64,000 nucleotides of DNA from VAZQ01 sp963816745 (GCA_963816745.1 CAWFLQ010000013.1:372001-436000), one strand, 5' to 3'; shown: positions 1-10,792, counted from the stretch's first letter. A program made the numbers and translations. The notes: generated by a model not told the origin, from the sequence alone.

Positions 1-354
1 CGCAAGCTCCTGCGCAGCGGTGCGCCCGAAGCGGTCAAGGCGGTGCATGCCGGGATTCGCAATCCGGATCACAAGGATCACGCGCGTTTCGTGGCCATGG
101 TGCTCGACCGCGCCGATCCAGTCGAAAGCAAGCAGCTGATCGAGGTCACGCACAAGCACCTCGACCCGGATCAGGAGGCGCTCGAGGAGCTACGTGCGTT
201 GCGATCGCTCGGTACGGCGCGCGAAAAGCTGATCGACCTGTTCGGCACGAACGGCCTCGATCGCCTCGAGCGGCTTGAAGCGGCTGACACGACGCGGCGC
301 GCGAGCAACGCCAAGGTGATCGACCACATCGCGCCCGTCGCCGAGGAAGTCTGA
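1..354 (+). CDS. Probable phage terminase small subunit, C-terminal part
   Basis: The reading frame is open from the first base, so the start lies before the window; 117 codons are visible. The fragment is rich in charged helices (for example DQEALEELRALRSLGTAREK) with no membrane segment. Its stop overlaps the ATG of a terminase large subunit by one base (TGATG), the usual coupling of the two phage packaging subunits. The small subunit normally recognises the pac or cos site and loads the large motor on DNA. The assignment rests mainly on position; I recognise no diagnostic motif in this C-terminal piece. It is probably part of a decayed prophage ending near tRNA-Cys. Confidence 0.5.
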   Translation, partial: RKLLRSGAPEAVKAVHAGIRNPDHKDHARFVAMVLDRADPVESKQLIEVTHKHLDPDQEALEELRALRSLGTAREKLIDLFGTNGLDRLERLEAADTTRRASNAKVIDHIAPVAEEV

Positions 355-1896
355 TGGCCGACGACACCCCCGATCCTGCACGCATTCTCAAACTCGCGCG
401 CCAGGCGCTCACGTCCGCGGAGTATCGCAAGAAATTCCATCTCGCGGACTTCCGGGGCCCGGCGCAGTTCTACGAGCCTCAACTGAAATTCTTCGCCGAG
501 GGCAAGACACACCACCAGCGGCTCATCCGCGGCGGCAACCAAGTGGGAAAGTCGCTTGCGTGCGCGTTCGAAGCGGGACCCTGTCATGCGGCAGGCGCCT
601 ATCCGAAGTGGTGGAAGGGCAAGCGGTTCAACAAGCCGACGCGAGGATGGGTCATTGGCCCGACGGCGCAGCTGGTGCGCGACGGCCCGCAACGTCAGCT
701 GACATCGCGAGGGGGCGAGTTCGGCAGTGGCACGATTCCGCTCGCCGCATTCGCCGGCAAGCCGGTGATGGTTCCCGGCGGCACAGGTGCGATCGACACA
801 TTGAACATCGTGCACGAGACCAACGGCGTGAAAGATGGCGTGTCGAGCATCACGTTCAAATCGTTCGAGATGCGTTCGGAAAAGATGCAGTCGGAAAGCG
901 TCGATTGGATCTGGATCGATGAGCGTTGCTCGGAAGAGATTTATTCTGAGCTCCTGGCCCGCACGACCGCAACCGACGGGATCCTCTTCCTGAGCTAAAC
1001 GCCGCTCAAGGGCGGCGGCGAGCTGACCTATCGCTTCCTCAACGAGTATAGCCCTGATCGCAGCGACACCCGGATCGAGGCGCACCAGGCGCGGCACATC
1101 AGTGCAGAGCGGCGCGCGACGCTCGAGGAGAGCTACCTTCCGCACGAGCGCGAGGCGCGCATTCACGGCATTCCGCAACTCGGCATCGCTCGCGTCTTCC
1201 CATTCCCGATCGAAAGCCTGATGCGGGACTTCAAGCCCGATACCGACGTCAAGTCATGGGCGCGATGGATGGTTTGGCATCGATTTCGGTTACGGCCATC
1301 CGTTCGCCGCCGCGTTGTGCGCGTGGGTGCATGACACCGAGGAATTCTTCGTGGTGGATGGCTTCAAAATGGAGCGCGCCGAGGCGTTCTATCATGTGAA
1401 GCGAATCGCGGGGCTATGCCGCGGCCTTCGCATTCCGATCGCGTGGCCGCACGATGGACTGCAGACCGAAAAAGGGTCAGGCCAACCGCTCGCGGACGTG
1501 TACCGCCGGCTCGGTGCGCCGATGCTAGGAACGCACGCGCAGAACCACGGCAGCGGCAATTATCATACCGAACCCGCGATCGAGGAAATGCTCGGCTACA
1601 TGAAGCGCGGCTGTTTTTCGATCGCGACGCACATGGGCGAGCTCGGCGAGGAAATTTTGAGCTACCATCGGGACGAAGATTACAAAATCGTTCGGTTGCG
1701 CGACGACCTAATCAGCGCCGCGCGCTATTCCTTCATGATGCGCCGATCCGGTCGGCGGTTGGACGAGTGCGAGACCTACGGCCGCGCTCCCGGCGCCGAC
1801 GACGGCAACTATGACCCGCGTCCCCCGCGTATTGACCGCGGCGCCGAGCCCCAGATAGCCGACGGTTTAGACTTCGACCTCTTCACTGGCCGATGA
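354..1896 (+). pseudogene. Phage terminase large subunit, interrupted
   Basis: This would be the ATP-driven DNA packaging motor and nuclease of a tailed phage. The ATPase half has a Walker A motif (GGNQVGKS, about residue 63) and a Walker B-like strand (WIWIDER, about residue 184). The nuclease half carries an RNase H-fold start (GIDFGYGHPFA). An in-frame TAA at 996-998 stands where the motor motif should read S-x-TPLKG, and the frame stays open beyond it. A frameshift near 1255-1270 separates GIDFGYG from the upstream frame. The stop looks like a substitution, so true decay is likely, although indel errors are common in this window. No portal, capsid or tail gene follows, so packaging cannot be rebuilt from this locus. 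Confidence 0.75.
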
Positions 1897-1973
1897 CGTG
1901 TACGGCAACCGCACTCCGCTGCTCATGTCGGCGCTGGCGGCCCTTGAGCGCGAGGTGGCGCTCGGCTTGCGGT

Positions 1974-2783
1974 TCACCATACTCCGGTCAGTCTGCCGAG
2001 CAGCGCAAGCGCCGCAGTCGCCGTTGCACCAATCACCGCTCCCGATGCCGTTTTGCCGATGAATAGGAGCGGTCGCTTTAGAAGAATGTCGATCAGCTCA
2101 GGGTCTGGCTTCGGCGCTTCGAGAAGCGCTTGGCCGGCTCTAATCTCGGCAATGAGCTGGTCTCGTACTTCACCGGAAATCTCGTTTGAGCTGCGCAACA
2201 GTCCGATCACGTCATCCAGCTTGGAATTGAGCTCCCTGAATTCGGTGCTGTTGATGTTGATCGTGATGTGGTTCTGGACGATGACCGCGCCGCCCGGCCC
2301 CTGTGGGTAGACCGTCGGAACGATCGGAACGGGAGCCGGGATAACCGTCGCCTCGGCGACCAACCCGCCTGCTCCTGTCAGTTTCACGATCGGGGTTGTT
2401 GATGCCGTAGGCTCGGCTGGGACGGGCGCCGGCTCTCGCAGCGGGATGGGAGTATCGGTGCGATTCACTCCCGCGATGAAATTCTCAGAAAGAGGCGGCT
2501 CCGGTGGCGAGGGGGTGATGGTAATCGGCTTTGGGAGAGGCGGCCCCGGAGACGGGAAACCGACCGGCGCCGCCAGCTCGTTCGCTTGCAGAATTGCACG
2601 ATTGGTCCTGGGCTGTGGAGGAGCAATGGTCTGATCGTTCAAGAACCATTCCGACCCCGGCTGACGTCTCGGGGGAGGGGGCATGTCGCCGTCGGGTGTC
2701 TTTGGTGGGCCCTCTGCCATTTTTTTCCCATTCCGGCGCACGCTGACGAAACGCTGACGAGGACTTTTCGCTTCTAACGACAC
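1974..2783 (-). CDS. Proline-rich protein with C-terminal hydrophobic segment, unknown function
   Basis: I do not recognise the family with certainty. From the GTG at 2783 it has 269 codons; an internal ATG gives a start at MAEGPPKTPDGD. Residues 25-140 are proline-rich and probably disordered (PPPPRRQPG, SPPEPPLSEN). Residues about 165-225 are amphipathic helices that may self-associate (STEFRELNSKLDDVIGLLR). The last 30 residues form a hydrophobic alanine/glycine segment (TASGAVIGATATAALALLG) that could anchor it in a membrane with almost nothing beyond. No signal peptide is seen. It lies antisense to the terminase remnant and ends beside tRNA-Cys, which suggests mobile-element cargo. Neither candidate start has a strong Shine-Dalgarno. 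Confidence 0.55.
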   Translation of the reverse strand: MSLEAKSPRQRFVSVRRNGKKMAEGPPKTPDGDMPPPPRRQPGSEWFLNDQTIAPPQPRTNRAILQANELAAPVGFPSPGPPLPKPITITPSPPEPPLSENFIAGVNRTDTPIPLREPAPVPAEPTASTTPIVKLTGAGGLVAEATVIPAPVPIVPTVYPQGPGGAVIVQNHITININSTEFRELNSKLDDVIGLLRSSNEISGEVRDQLIAEIRAGQALLEAPKPDPELIDILLKRPLLFIGKTASGAVIGATATAALALLGRLTGVW

Positions 2784-2805
2784 ACAGCTAAACTATTGAT
2801 TTATT

Positions 2806-2879
2806 TGGAGGCCACGCCCGGAATTGAACCGGGGTACACGGTTTTGCAGACCGTTGCGTAACCACTCCGCCACGTGGCC
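2806..2879 (-). tRNA. tRNA-Cys (GCA)
   Basis: Read on the minus strand, the acceptor stem GGCCACG pairs perfectly with CGTGGCC, followed by a U discriminator and an encoded CCA. The anticodon arm ACGGTCTGCAAAACCGT presents GCA, and the T arm contains GGTTCAATTCC. Discriminator U and anticodon GCA are the known identity elements for cysteinyl-tRNA synthetase. The gene borders a prophage remnant, and tRNA 3' ends are common phage attachment sites. Confidence 0.96.
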
Positions 2880-3089
2880 CCAGGGAAACATCTAGCGGGA
2901 TGTCGAGCAGCGCAATTGCAGCGTCGGGACGACCCGTCCGGCGTTCCGCCAGGGGCCGGCTATACAGGAGCGAGTTCGGGCGGGGCAACCGCAGGCGCAG
3001 GGCCCCCCGGGCGCGCTCGCCACGCCTTGCCTTTTCGCGCCGGTTGCCGCTAAGACACGGGCCTTCGTACCCCGCTTGGAACCCCGCCG

Positions 3090-3749
3090 ATGATCGACTT
3101 TGCCGCGGCGCGCCGCATGATGGTCGACGGCCAGGTCCGCACCAGCGACGTCACCGATCTGCGCATCATCGCGGCGATGCTGGAGCTTCCGCGCGAGCGC
3201 TTCGTGCCCGAATCCAAGGCCGACCTGGCCTATCTCGACCTCGACGTCCCGGTGACGATGGCACGGCGCGCCGCCTGCTCAAGCCCATGGTGCTGGCGAA
3301 AATGATCCAGGCCGCGGCGGTGAAAACGAGCGACCGTGTGCTCGATGTCGGTTGCGCCACCGGCTACTCGTCGGCGATTCTCGCGCGCCTCGCGCATTCC
3401 GTGGTCGCGCTCGAGGAGGACCCCGCTTTGGCGAGGCAAGCGGACGAAAATCTCGAAGCGATCGGCGCGAGCAATGTGACCGTTGTGACCGGTCCACTGA
3501 CGCAAGGTTGGCAAGTCGGTGCGCCCTACGACGTCATCTTCGTCAATGGCGCAACCGAGGTCGTTCCGCATGCGCTGCTGCGGCCAGCTTGCGGAGGGGG
3601 GCCGGCTGGTGGTCGTGCTCGGGCGTGCGCCGTTGGGCCGTGCGATGCTGTACCGCGCGGTCGGTGGCGATGTGAGCGGATGGCCGATCTTCGACGCCGC
3701 CGCGCCGTTGCTACCGGGCTTTGCAGCAGCGCAAGCTTTCGTGTTCTAG
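3090..3749 (+). CDS. Protein-L-isoaspartate O-methyltransferase-like protein (tolC-linked paralog)
   Basis: This is a SAM-dependent methyltransferase of the PCMT family. The N-terminus MIDFAAARRMMVDGQVR and motif I (VLDVGCATGYSSAIL) are clear, followed by VVALEEDP (motif II) and the closing strand GGRLVVVLGR. The SQP motif that binds substrate in genuine PCMT (present in the second copy at 42.5 kb) is replaced by RRLLKPMVLAKM. It may therefore not repair isoaspartate; its substrate is unknown. Two indels break the frame, near 3255 (GTGGAC read as GTGAC) and near 3583. In Hyphomicrobiales this gene commonly precedes tolC, as here, 204 bp upstream. Confidence 0.8.
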
Positions 3750-3953
3750 ATCGGCTTTTCCACAGCCTTGATTTTGCCCGCAAGCGCCGGAGTGTGGCTC
3801 GAAAGCACCAAGCGCATTCTTTTCTCGCAGATGCGTCATTTTCCCGGGGGATCGTCCGCCCTGTCGCCCCAACTATGGCTATCATTGGCCGCCAAACGTT
3901 CGCGCAGTTCCGACCTCGGCGGTCCGGGGCGGGGTGACGCGTGGAGTGCATTT

Positions 3954-5489
3954 ATGTTGCCGGGTGGTGATCGGGGGCGGCGGGTGCCGGCGGGGCGGGC
4001 GCGGATGATCGCGTCGGCTGCGTGCGCCATTCCTGCGCTCACCATGGCTGCGCTCATCGTGATGGCGCTGGCCACGACCGCGATGTCGGTCATGTCGCGC
4101 GCGGCCGAGCTCGGCGTCGCCAACGGGCGCATCGGCGGGGGAGCAGGCTCCGCCACGATGGAAAGCGCGCTCATCCAGGCTTACCAGAACAATCCTCAGC
4201 TCAACGCGCAACGCGCCGCGACCCGCGCGACGGACGAGAACGTCGCCGACGGCGCTGTCGGGCTATCGCCCGCGCGTGAGCGGGACGGCGAGCCTGACCG
4301 AACAGTATCTGGACACGCTGACCAAGGGGCAGACCGCCGCCGGCCCCGTCTATACTCAGACCACGGGCGCCGTCGCAGTGCAGAACTACGGTCTGACCGC
4401 CACGCAGACGCTGTTCAACGGCTTCCAGACCGCAAACCGCACGCGCCAGGCCGAGGGCCAGGTGTTCTCCGCGCGCGAGACGCTGCGCACGACCGAGCAG
4501 ACCGTGCTGCTCAGCGCCGCCACGGCCTACATGAACCTGCTGCGCGACCGCGGCGATCCTCGAGCTGCAGCGCAGCAACGTGAATGTGCTCGAAGTGACG
4601 CTGCGGCAGACGCGCGACCGCTTCAACGCCGGCGAGGTCACGCGCACCGACGTGGCGCAAGCCGAATCGCGCCTCGCCGCCGGCCGCTCGCAGCTTGCGC
4701 TTGCCGAATCGAACTACGTCACCTCGCAGGCGCAGTATCGGCAGGTGATCGGCGTGCGAGCCCCGGCACGGCTGGCGCCCGCCGCGCCGGTCGATCGGCT
4801 TTCGCCGCGCGACGCTCCCGGGCGCGATCGCGCGCGGACGCACCGAGCATCCGCCGATCACCACGGCGATGTACAACGTCGACGTCGGCGGTCTATCAGG
4901 TGAAGATCGCCGAGGGCGCGCTCTCTCCCACCTTGTCCGCGGTCGGCAACGTGCAGAAGAGCTATCGGCTCGACCAGCTCGCTCTCGGTGCTGGAGACGC
5001 TGTCGGCATCGGTCGCGGCCCAGCTCTCGGTGCCGATCTATCAGGGCGGCGCCGAATACGCCACCATCCGGCAGGCCAAGGAGACGCTCGGGCAACGTCG
5101 CCTCGATCTCGACACCGCGCGCGATCAGGTGCAGTCGACGGTGACCCAGGCCTGGGGCCAGCTCGACGCCGCCAAGGCGCAGATCATCGCGACGCAGGCG
5201 CAGGTGACGGCCGCCGAGATCGCGCTCAACGGCGTGCGCGAGGAGGCCCGCGTCGGCCAGCGCACCACGCTCGACGTGCTCAATGCGCAACAGGATCTCG
5301 TCAATGCGCGGGTGGCGCTCGTCACCGCGCAACGCGACCGCGTGGTGGCGTCCTACTACGGTGCTGGCGGCGATCGGCAGCCTGTCGCCGCAGATCCTCG
5401 GGCTGAAGATCCAGGTCTATGATCCGATGGTTCACTATCAACAGGTTCGCGATGCCTGGGGCGGCGTGCGCACGCCCGACGGGCGTTAG
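3954..5489 (+). CDS. tolC: TolC family outer-membrane efflux channel
   Basis: TolC trimers form the outer-membrane and periplasmic exit tunnel used by RND, ABC and type I secretion pumps. A signal-like N-terminus (start MLPGGDRGRR, hydrophobic AALIVMALATTAMSV) is followed by the first repeat ALIQAYQNNPQLNAQRAA and LTATQTLFNGFQTANRTRQA. The second repeat has VPIYQGGAEYATIRQAKE and RTTLDVLNAQQDLVNARV; it ends DPMVHYQQVRDAWGG. Length is about 505 residues after correction, usual for the family. Six frame changes (near 4243, 4560, 4822, 4893, 4985 and 5360) all shift in the same direction, as single inserted bases would. It probably serves the two-gene RND pump at 21-25 kb among others. Confidence 0.9.
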
Positions 5490-5755
5490 CGCACGTTCAT
5501 CCGAATCGGTGTGCGTTCCAGCCGACGCTGTCTTCGCTCGGCGTTTTCGCTCGACCTGCGTTGCGCGATTGCACGAAAGCCACACAAGTCGCCGACGCAC
5601 ATGTCAGTCATCCACATCCACAACAGTTTGTTTGCGTTCGATCTTCGGCATGCCATACTCCTTTCGACTCCAACGGATAGAGTGTTTCGCGACTGATTCG
5701 TTCGGGGTTCACAGGTGGACCTCGGGCCCGAGCGGCCCGAGTGGGGATGCGGACA

Positions 5756-6408
5756 ATGACACAGCCTGCGAAGGGTCAAGAACCCTCGATGGAGGAGATT
5801 CTCGCCTCCATCCGCAGAATCATTGCCGACGACGACCCGGCCAAAACCGCGCCGAAAGCGAGCGAGCCCGCTGCCGCCGCCGCGACCGGTGCCGCCGTGC
5901 CGCGCGCATCGGCGCCGCCGCCCGAGCCCGAGATCAAGGAGGAGGAGATCGACACGATGCTCGCCCAGTTGCAGGCGACATCGCGCCGGAGCCTCCCGTG
6001 GAGGAAGAGCCGGCGTCCGACATTCTCGACCTGACCGAGCAGATGGCCACGTCGCGCTCGGCGTCCGCGCCGGCTTTCCGCACTATCGACGGTCAATCGG
6101 ACCTGGTCTTCGAGGACAACCCGGTTGAGCCGCCGCCGGAGCCGGCGCCGCCGCGGATCGAGGAGCCGCGACCCGTGATGAACGGCGGCGACCGCGGCCT
6201 CATCTCCGCGTCGACGAGCGCGGCGGTCGATTCCGCCTTCAATACGCTCGCCCAGACGGTGCTGGTGCAGAACGGCCGCACGCTCGAGGATCTGGTCCGG
6301 GAAATGCTGCGGCCGATGCTCAAGACCTGGCTCGACGACAATCTGCCCGGCATGGTCGAGCGGCTGGTGCGGGCCGAGATCGAGCGGGTTTCGCGCGGAC
6401 GAGGATAG
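5756..6408 (+). CDS. popZ: Polar organizing protein PopZ (DUF2497)
   Basis: PopZ assembles into a polar matrix that anchors the ParB-parS centromere and recruits cell-cycle regulators in alphaproteobacteria. Both conserved ends are present: the N-terminal helix EPSMEEILASIRRIIADDD, which binds clients, and the C-terminal oligomerisation helices (LVREMLRPMLKTWLDDNL, VERLVRAEIERVSRGRG). The middle is proline- and acid-rich and disordered, as in the family. One frameshift near 5975 joins the halves. I chose ATG 5756 (MTQPAKGQEPSM) by family resemblance; ATG 5747 in the same frame is possible. The tolC-popZ-valS order is conserved in this group. The 266 bp after tolC holds no obvious gene. Confidence 0.9.
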
Positions 6409-6419
6409 GCCGATTAGCG

Positions 6420-7634
6420 CTATTCGCCGTTCGCGACTTTCCGCCGTTTGAGCTTCGCGGCAAACCACCAGGCCAGCACCGGCAGCACGAGCGCAGTCCC
6501 GACGAACAGCGGCACGCGCGTGGAAGCGGTCGAACACGAGCGCGCCCGCGGCGACGCCGATCAGTCTGGCCGAGATAGATCGCCGAGGAGAAGATCGCGA
6601 CCGCGGTTCCGCGCGCCTCCGGCGTCATCTGCGTGGCGTTGGTCTGCAGCGTGTTGTGGAGCGCGTAGAAGCCGAGCCCGATCGCGGTGACCGCGATCGG
6701 TGCGAGCCACCACGCCGCGCCGAGCGCCAGCATGAGATAGGCGAGCCCCAAGCAGCACGCCGCCGAAGATCGCCAGCCCCGGTTGCCCGAACAGATTGAC
6801 GAGCTGCTGCACGCTGGCCGCATAGATCAGGCCGCCGATGCCGAACGTGCCGACGATCAGGCCGACCGCGGTGAAGCTCAGGCCGAAGCGCTGATGCAGG
6901 TCGGCGCCGACATAGGCGAAGGCGCCCCATGCGATGCTCGCCTCGATGAACACGGCGAGAATGACGAAGCGCGCCCACGGGTTCGAGAGCACGGCGGCAT
7001 AGTCGGCGACGAAGCCGCGTCGCGCCGATCTCCGCGTGGCCGGCCGCGCGGGTGCGCGGATTGGTCAGAAGCTCGAAGACGAGCCCGGCGGTCGCCAGCG
7101 CGAACATTGCCGCCGAGCACGAAGAACACGTTGCGCCAGCCGAGCAGGTCGCCGAGCACGCCGCCCGCGGCCTGGCCGAACAGCTGGCCGATGATCTGCC
7201 CGGAGAGATAGCGCGCCAGCATCGGCTGGCGGCGCTCGTAGGGCGTCACGTCGCCGACATAGGCCATCGAGATCGGAATGATCCAGCCGGCGGCCGCGCC
7301 CGACGCGAAGCGCGCGATCGCGAGCGCGGAGAGCGATTGCACGGTGCCGCAGATCGCCACCAGGACGGTGGCGAGCGCGCACATCACGGCGACGGTGCGA
7401 TATTTGCCGAAACGGTCGCCGACCGGGCCGATGATGAGCTGGATCGAGCCGTGGCTCAGCGCATAGGCGGCGACCACGATCGAGGCCTCGCCCACGGTGG
7501 TGCCGAAATCGGCGGCGATCTGCGGGCAGCAGCGAGTCCGTCACCCGCACCATGGCCTGGCTCGCAAAGCCGGCGCCCGCGAGCAGGATGATCGAGCGGG
7601 TCGGGACTTTCTGGGCGTCGGATAGGGGCTTCAC
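6420..7634 (-). CDS. MFS transporter, 12-TM exporter type
   Basis: This is a major facilitator superfamily carrier in the inner membrane; the substrate is unknown. Recognisable pieces in order are the N-terminus KVPTRSIILLAGAGFASQAM, loop 2-3 motif A (GPVGDRFGKYRTV), helix ARFASGAAAGWIIPISMAYV, motif GQIIGQLFGQAAGG, and the second half WGAFAYVGADLHQRFGLS and GLGFYALHNTLQTNATQM. It begins with GTG at 7634 and stops at 6420. About six frameshifts break it. It is divergent from valS, sharing the roughly 100 bp between 7635 and 7736 as promoter space, and convergent with popZ at 11 bp. The motif A basic pattern fits drug/proton antiporters of the DHA1 type, but that is inference. Confidence 0.82.
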
Positions 7635-7736
7635 TCGGGCTGTTTGCTACTTTGGCGCGCCCGTATTCGGCGGCGGGCGTTGACAGGGTGGAGCGCGGCG
7701 GGCTTTTTACCGCGAATTCGCCGGAACCGAACAGCA

Positions 7737-10588
7737 ATGATCGACAAGACATACCAGCCCTCCGCGGTCGAGGGCCGCATCTACGCCACCTGGGAGGAGG
7801 CGGGCGCGTTCCGTTGCGGGCGGCCGGAGCGGCGCGACGGCAAGCCCTATTGCATCGTCATTCCGCCGCCCAACGTCACCGGCTCGCTTGCATATGGGGC
7901 ATGCGCTCAACAACACGCTGCAGGACATGCTCGCCCGCTTCGAGCGCATGCGCGGCCGCGACGTGCTCTGGCAGCCCGGCACCGACCACGCCGGCATCGC
8001 CACCCAGATGGTGGTCGAGCGCCAGCTGATGGAGCGCCAGGAGCCGGGCCGGCGCGCGCTCGGCCGCGAGAAATTCCTCGAGAAGGTGTGGGCCTGGAAG
8101 GCGGAATCGGGCGGCACCATCACCAACCAGCTCAAGCGGCTCGGCGCCTCCTGCGACTGGTCGCGCGAGCGCTTCACCATGGACGAGGGGCTCTCGCGCG
8201 CGGTGCTCAAGGTGTTCGTGGAGCTTTATCGCGCCGGCCTGATCTACAAGGACAAGCGCCTGGTCAATTGGGACCCGAAGCTGCTCACCGCCATCTCCGA
8301 TCTCGAAGTGCAGCAGGTCGAGGTGAAGGGACATCTCTGGCACTTCAAGTATCCGGTCGAGGGACTCGCCGACACCTTCATCACCGTCGCGACCACGCGG
8401 CCCGAGACCATGCTCGGCGACACCGCGGTCGCGGTGCATCCCGACGACGAGCGCTACCGGCGCCTGGTCGGCAAGAACGCCATCCTGCCGCTGGTCGGAC
8501 GGCGCATCCCGATCGTCGCCGACGAATATTCCGATCCGGAGAAGGGCACCGGCGCGGTCAAGATCACGCCCGCCCACGACTTCAACGATTTCGAGGTCGG
8601 CCGGCGCCACAACCTGCCGCAAGTCAGCGTGCTCGACGCCGAGGCCAATCTCGATCTCGAGGGCAACGAGGCGTTTCTCCGCGACGTCCCGCGCTCGGCG
8701 GAGCTCGAGGAAACGCTGGCCTATCACGGCCTCGATCGCTTCATCGTGCGCAAGGAGATCGTCGCCCGCATGGAAGCGGCCGGCCTGCTCGCCAAGATCG
8801 AGCAGCACACCCACATGGTGCCGCACGGCGACCGCTCCGGCGTCGTGATCGAGCCGTTCCTCACCGATCAATGGTACGTCGACGCCAAGACGCTGGCGCA
8901 GCCGGCGATCGCCGCGGTGCGCGACGGCCGCACCGTTTTCGTGCCGCGCAACTGGGAGGCGACCTACTTCAATTGGATGGAGAACATCCAGCCCTGGTGC
9001 ATCTCGCGCCAGCTCTGGTGGGGGCACCAGATCCCGGCCTGGTACGGGTTCACGGCCGATGCGCAGGGCAGCGTGCTCGTCGGCAGCGGCCAGCAGTTCA
9101 AGTCCGTGGTCGAGACCTTCGTCGCAGTGTCGGAGCAGGAGGCGATCGCACAGGCGCGCAAATACTACGGCACGGACGAGGTCGAGGTTGTCGCCAACGA
9201 TCGCGAAGCGCTGGAGAAGGTCTATGCGCCCCAGCAGGGCAGGCCGACCAAGTTCGCGATCTGGCGCGACGAGGACGTGCTCGACACCTGGTTCTCCTCC
9301 GCGCTGTGGCCGTTCTCGACGCTGGGCTGGCCGGACGAGACCACGGAGCTCGCCCGCTACTACCCGACCGACGCGCTGGTGACCGGCTTCGACATCATCT
9401 TCTTCTGGGTCGCGCGCATGATGATGATGGGCCTGCATTTCATGGAGGAGGTGCCGTTCCACACCGTCTACATCCACGCCCTGGTGCGCGACGAGCAGCG
9501 GCGCCAAGATGTCGAAGTCGAAGGGCAACGTCATCGATCCGCTCGCACCTGATCGACGACTACGGCGCCGACGCGCTGCGCTTCACGCTCGCGGCCATGG
9601 CCGCGCAGGGCCGCGACATCAAGCTCTCGACCCAGCGCGTCGAGGGCTACCGCAATTTCGCGACCAAGCTGTGGAACGCCTGCCGCTTCGCCGAGATGAA
9701 TCATTGCGTCACCGTGCCGGGCTTCGACCCCAAGTCGGTCGAGGAGACGCTCAACCGCTGGATCGCGCACGAGACCGGAAAAGCCGCAGCGCGAGATCAC
9801 CGAAGCGATCGAGGCCTACCGGTTCAACGACGCGGCGAATGCGGCCTATCGCTTCGTGTGGAACATCTTCTGCGATTGGTATCTCGAGCTGGCGAAGCCT
9901 GTGTTGCAGGGCGCCGACGGACCCGCCAAGGACGAAACACGCGCGATGACCGCCTGGGTGCGCGACGAGATCCTCAAGCTCCTGCATCCGTTCACGCCGT
10001 TCGTCACCGAGGAGCTGTGGCAGGTCACGGCCGAGGGCGGCCCCGCGCGCGAGGGTCTGCTCGCGCTCGCGTCCTGGCCAAAGCCTGCCGCGCTCGACGA
10101 TCCCGACGCCGAGGCCGAGATCGGCTGGGTGATCGATCTCGTCACCGCCATCCGCTCGGTGCGGGCGGAGATGAACATCGTGGTGACCACCGAGCTGCCG
10201 CTGGTGCTGGTCGACGTGTCGCCGGCGACGCAGGCGAGGGCGGGGCGGTGGGCCGAGATCGATCCGCCGGCTGGCGCGTCTCTCCGGGATATCCGCTCGC
10301 GGACGGCGCGCCGCCGGGCGCGGTGCAGCTCATCGTGCGCGGCGAGGTGGCGGCGCTGCCGCTCAAGGGCGTGATCGATTTCGCGGCCGAGAAGGCGCGG
10401 CTCGAGAAGGAGCTGGCGCGGGTCGATGCCGACATCGCCCGCATCGACGCCAAGCTCGGCAATCGCCGACTTCGTCGCCCGTGCGCCGGAGGAGGTGGTC
10501 GAAGGCGAGCGCGAGAAACGCGAGGAGGCGCAGGCGCGCCGCGCCGAAGATCGGCGAGGCGCTGGAGCGGTTGAAGGGCGCCGAGTAG
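7737..10588 (+). CDS. valS: Valine--tRNA ligase
   Basis: This class I synthetase charges tRNA-Val and edits threonine mischarging. The Rossmann fold shows PPPNVTGS followed by the HIGH equivalent HMGHALNN; the editing domain carries TTRPETMLGDTAVAVHP; the signature GAKMSKSKGNVIDP holds KMSKS; the anticodon domain has AYRFNDAANAAYRFVWN. The C-terminal coiled-coil tRNA arm (EKARLEKELARVDADIARID) is present and it ends LERLKGAE. The start ATG 7737 gives MIDKTYQPSAVEGRIY. About nine single-base changes, all in the +1 direction (first near 7885, then about 9500, 9545, 9780 and later ones), break the frame. The gene is essential and unique here, so these must be sequence errors. Confidence 0.95.
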
Positions 10589-10621
10589 TGCCATCGGCGG
10601 CCCGAGAATGACGCACTCTCA

Positions 10622-10731
10622 CCGTCACCCTGAGGTGCGAGCCCTCTTGGGCGAGCCTCGAAGGGCGACGGCCCCAATCGGGCCGTTCATCCTTCGAGGC
10701 CCGCGAAGACGCGGGCACCTCAGGATGACGG
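10622..10731. repeat. Intergenic palindromic repeat
   Basis: An imperfect inverted repeat of about 110 bp follows valS. Outer arms CCGTCACCCTGAGGTGC (10622-10638) and GCACCTCAGGATGACGG (10715-10731) pair with one mismatch. Inner arms GCCTCGAAGGGCGACGGCC and GGCCGTTCATCCTTCGAGGC extend the stem. The form matches dispersed non-coding palindromes common between genes in Bradyrhizobium and relatives. It could fold into a long RNA hairpin and act as a weak terminator or mRNA 3'-end stabiliser for valS. Confidence 0.85.
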
Positions 10732-10792
10732 ATCGATAGGCGGACCAAGAACGAAAGAATGAGAACGGCGAAGGCCGCGGCCGGGAGCACCC

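Noticed and set aside
954..1010. TAA in the terminase as a reassigned or suppressed codon
   Set aside because: No other gene in the window uses internal TAA, and the gene is also frameshifted; decay or error is simpler.
5490..5755. Small plus-strand frame at 5511-5696 between tolC and popZ
   Set aside because: No Shine-Dalgarno or conserved pattern; codon use differs from neighbouring genes.
7876..9534. Long open frame of 552 codons on the minus strand across valS
   Set aside because: It is the antisense shadow of a conserved synthetase in GC-rich DNA, with arginine/leucine-biased composition and no family resemblance.
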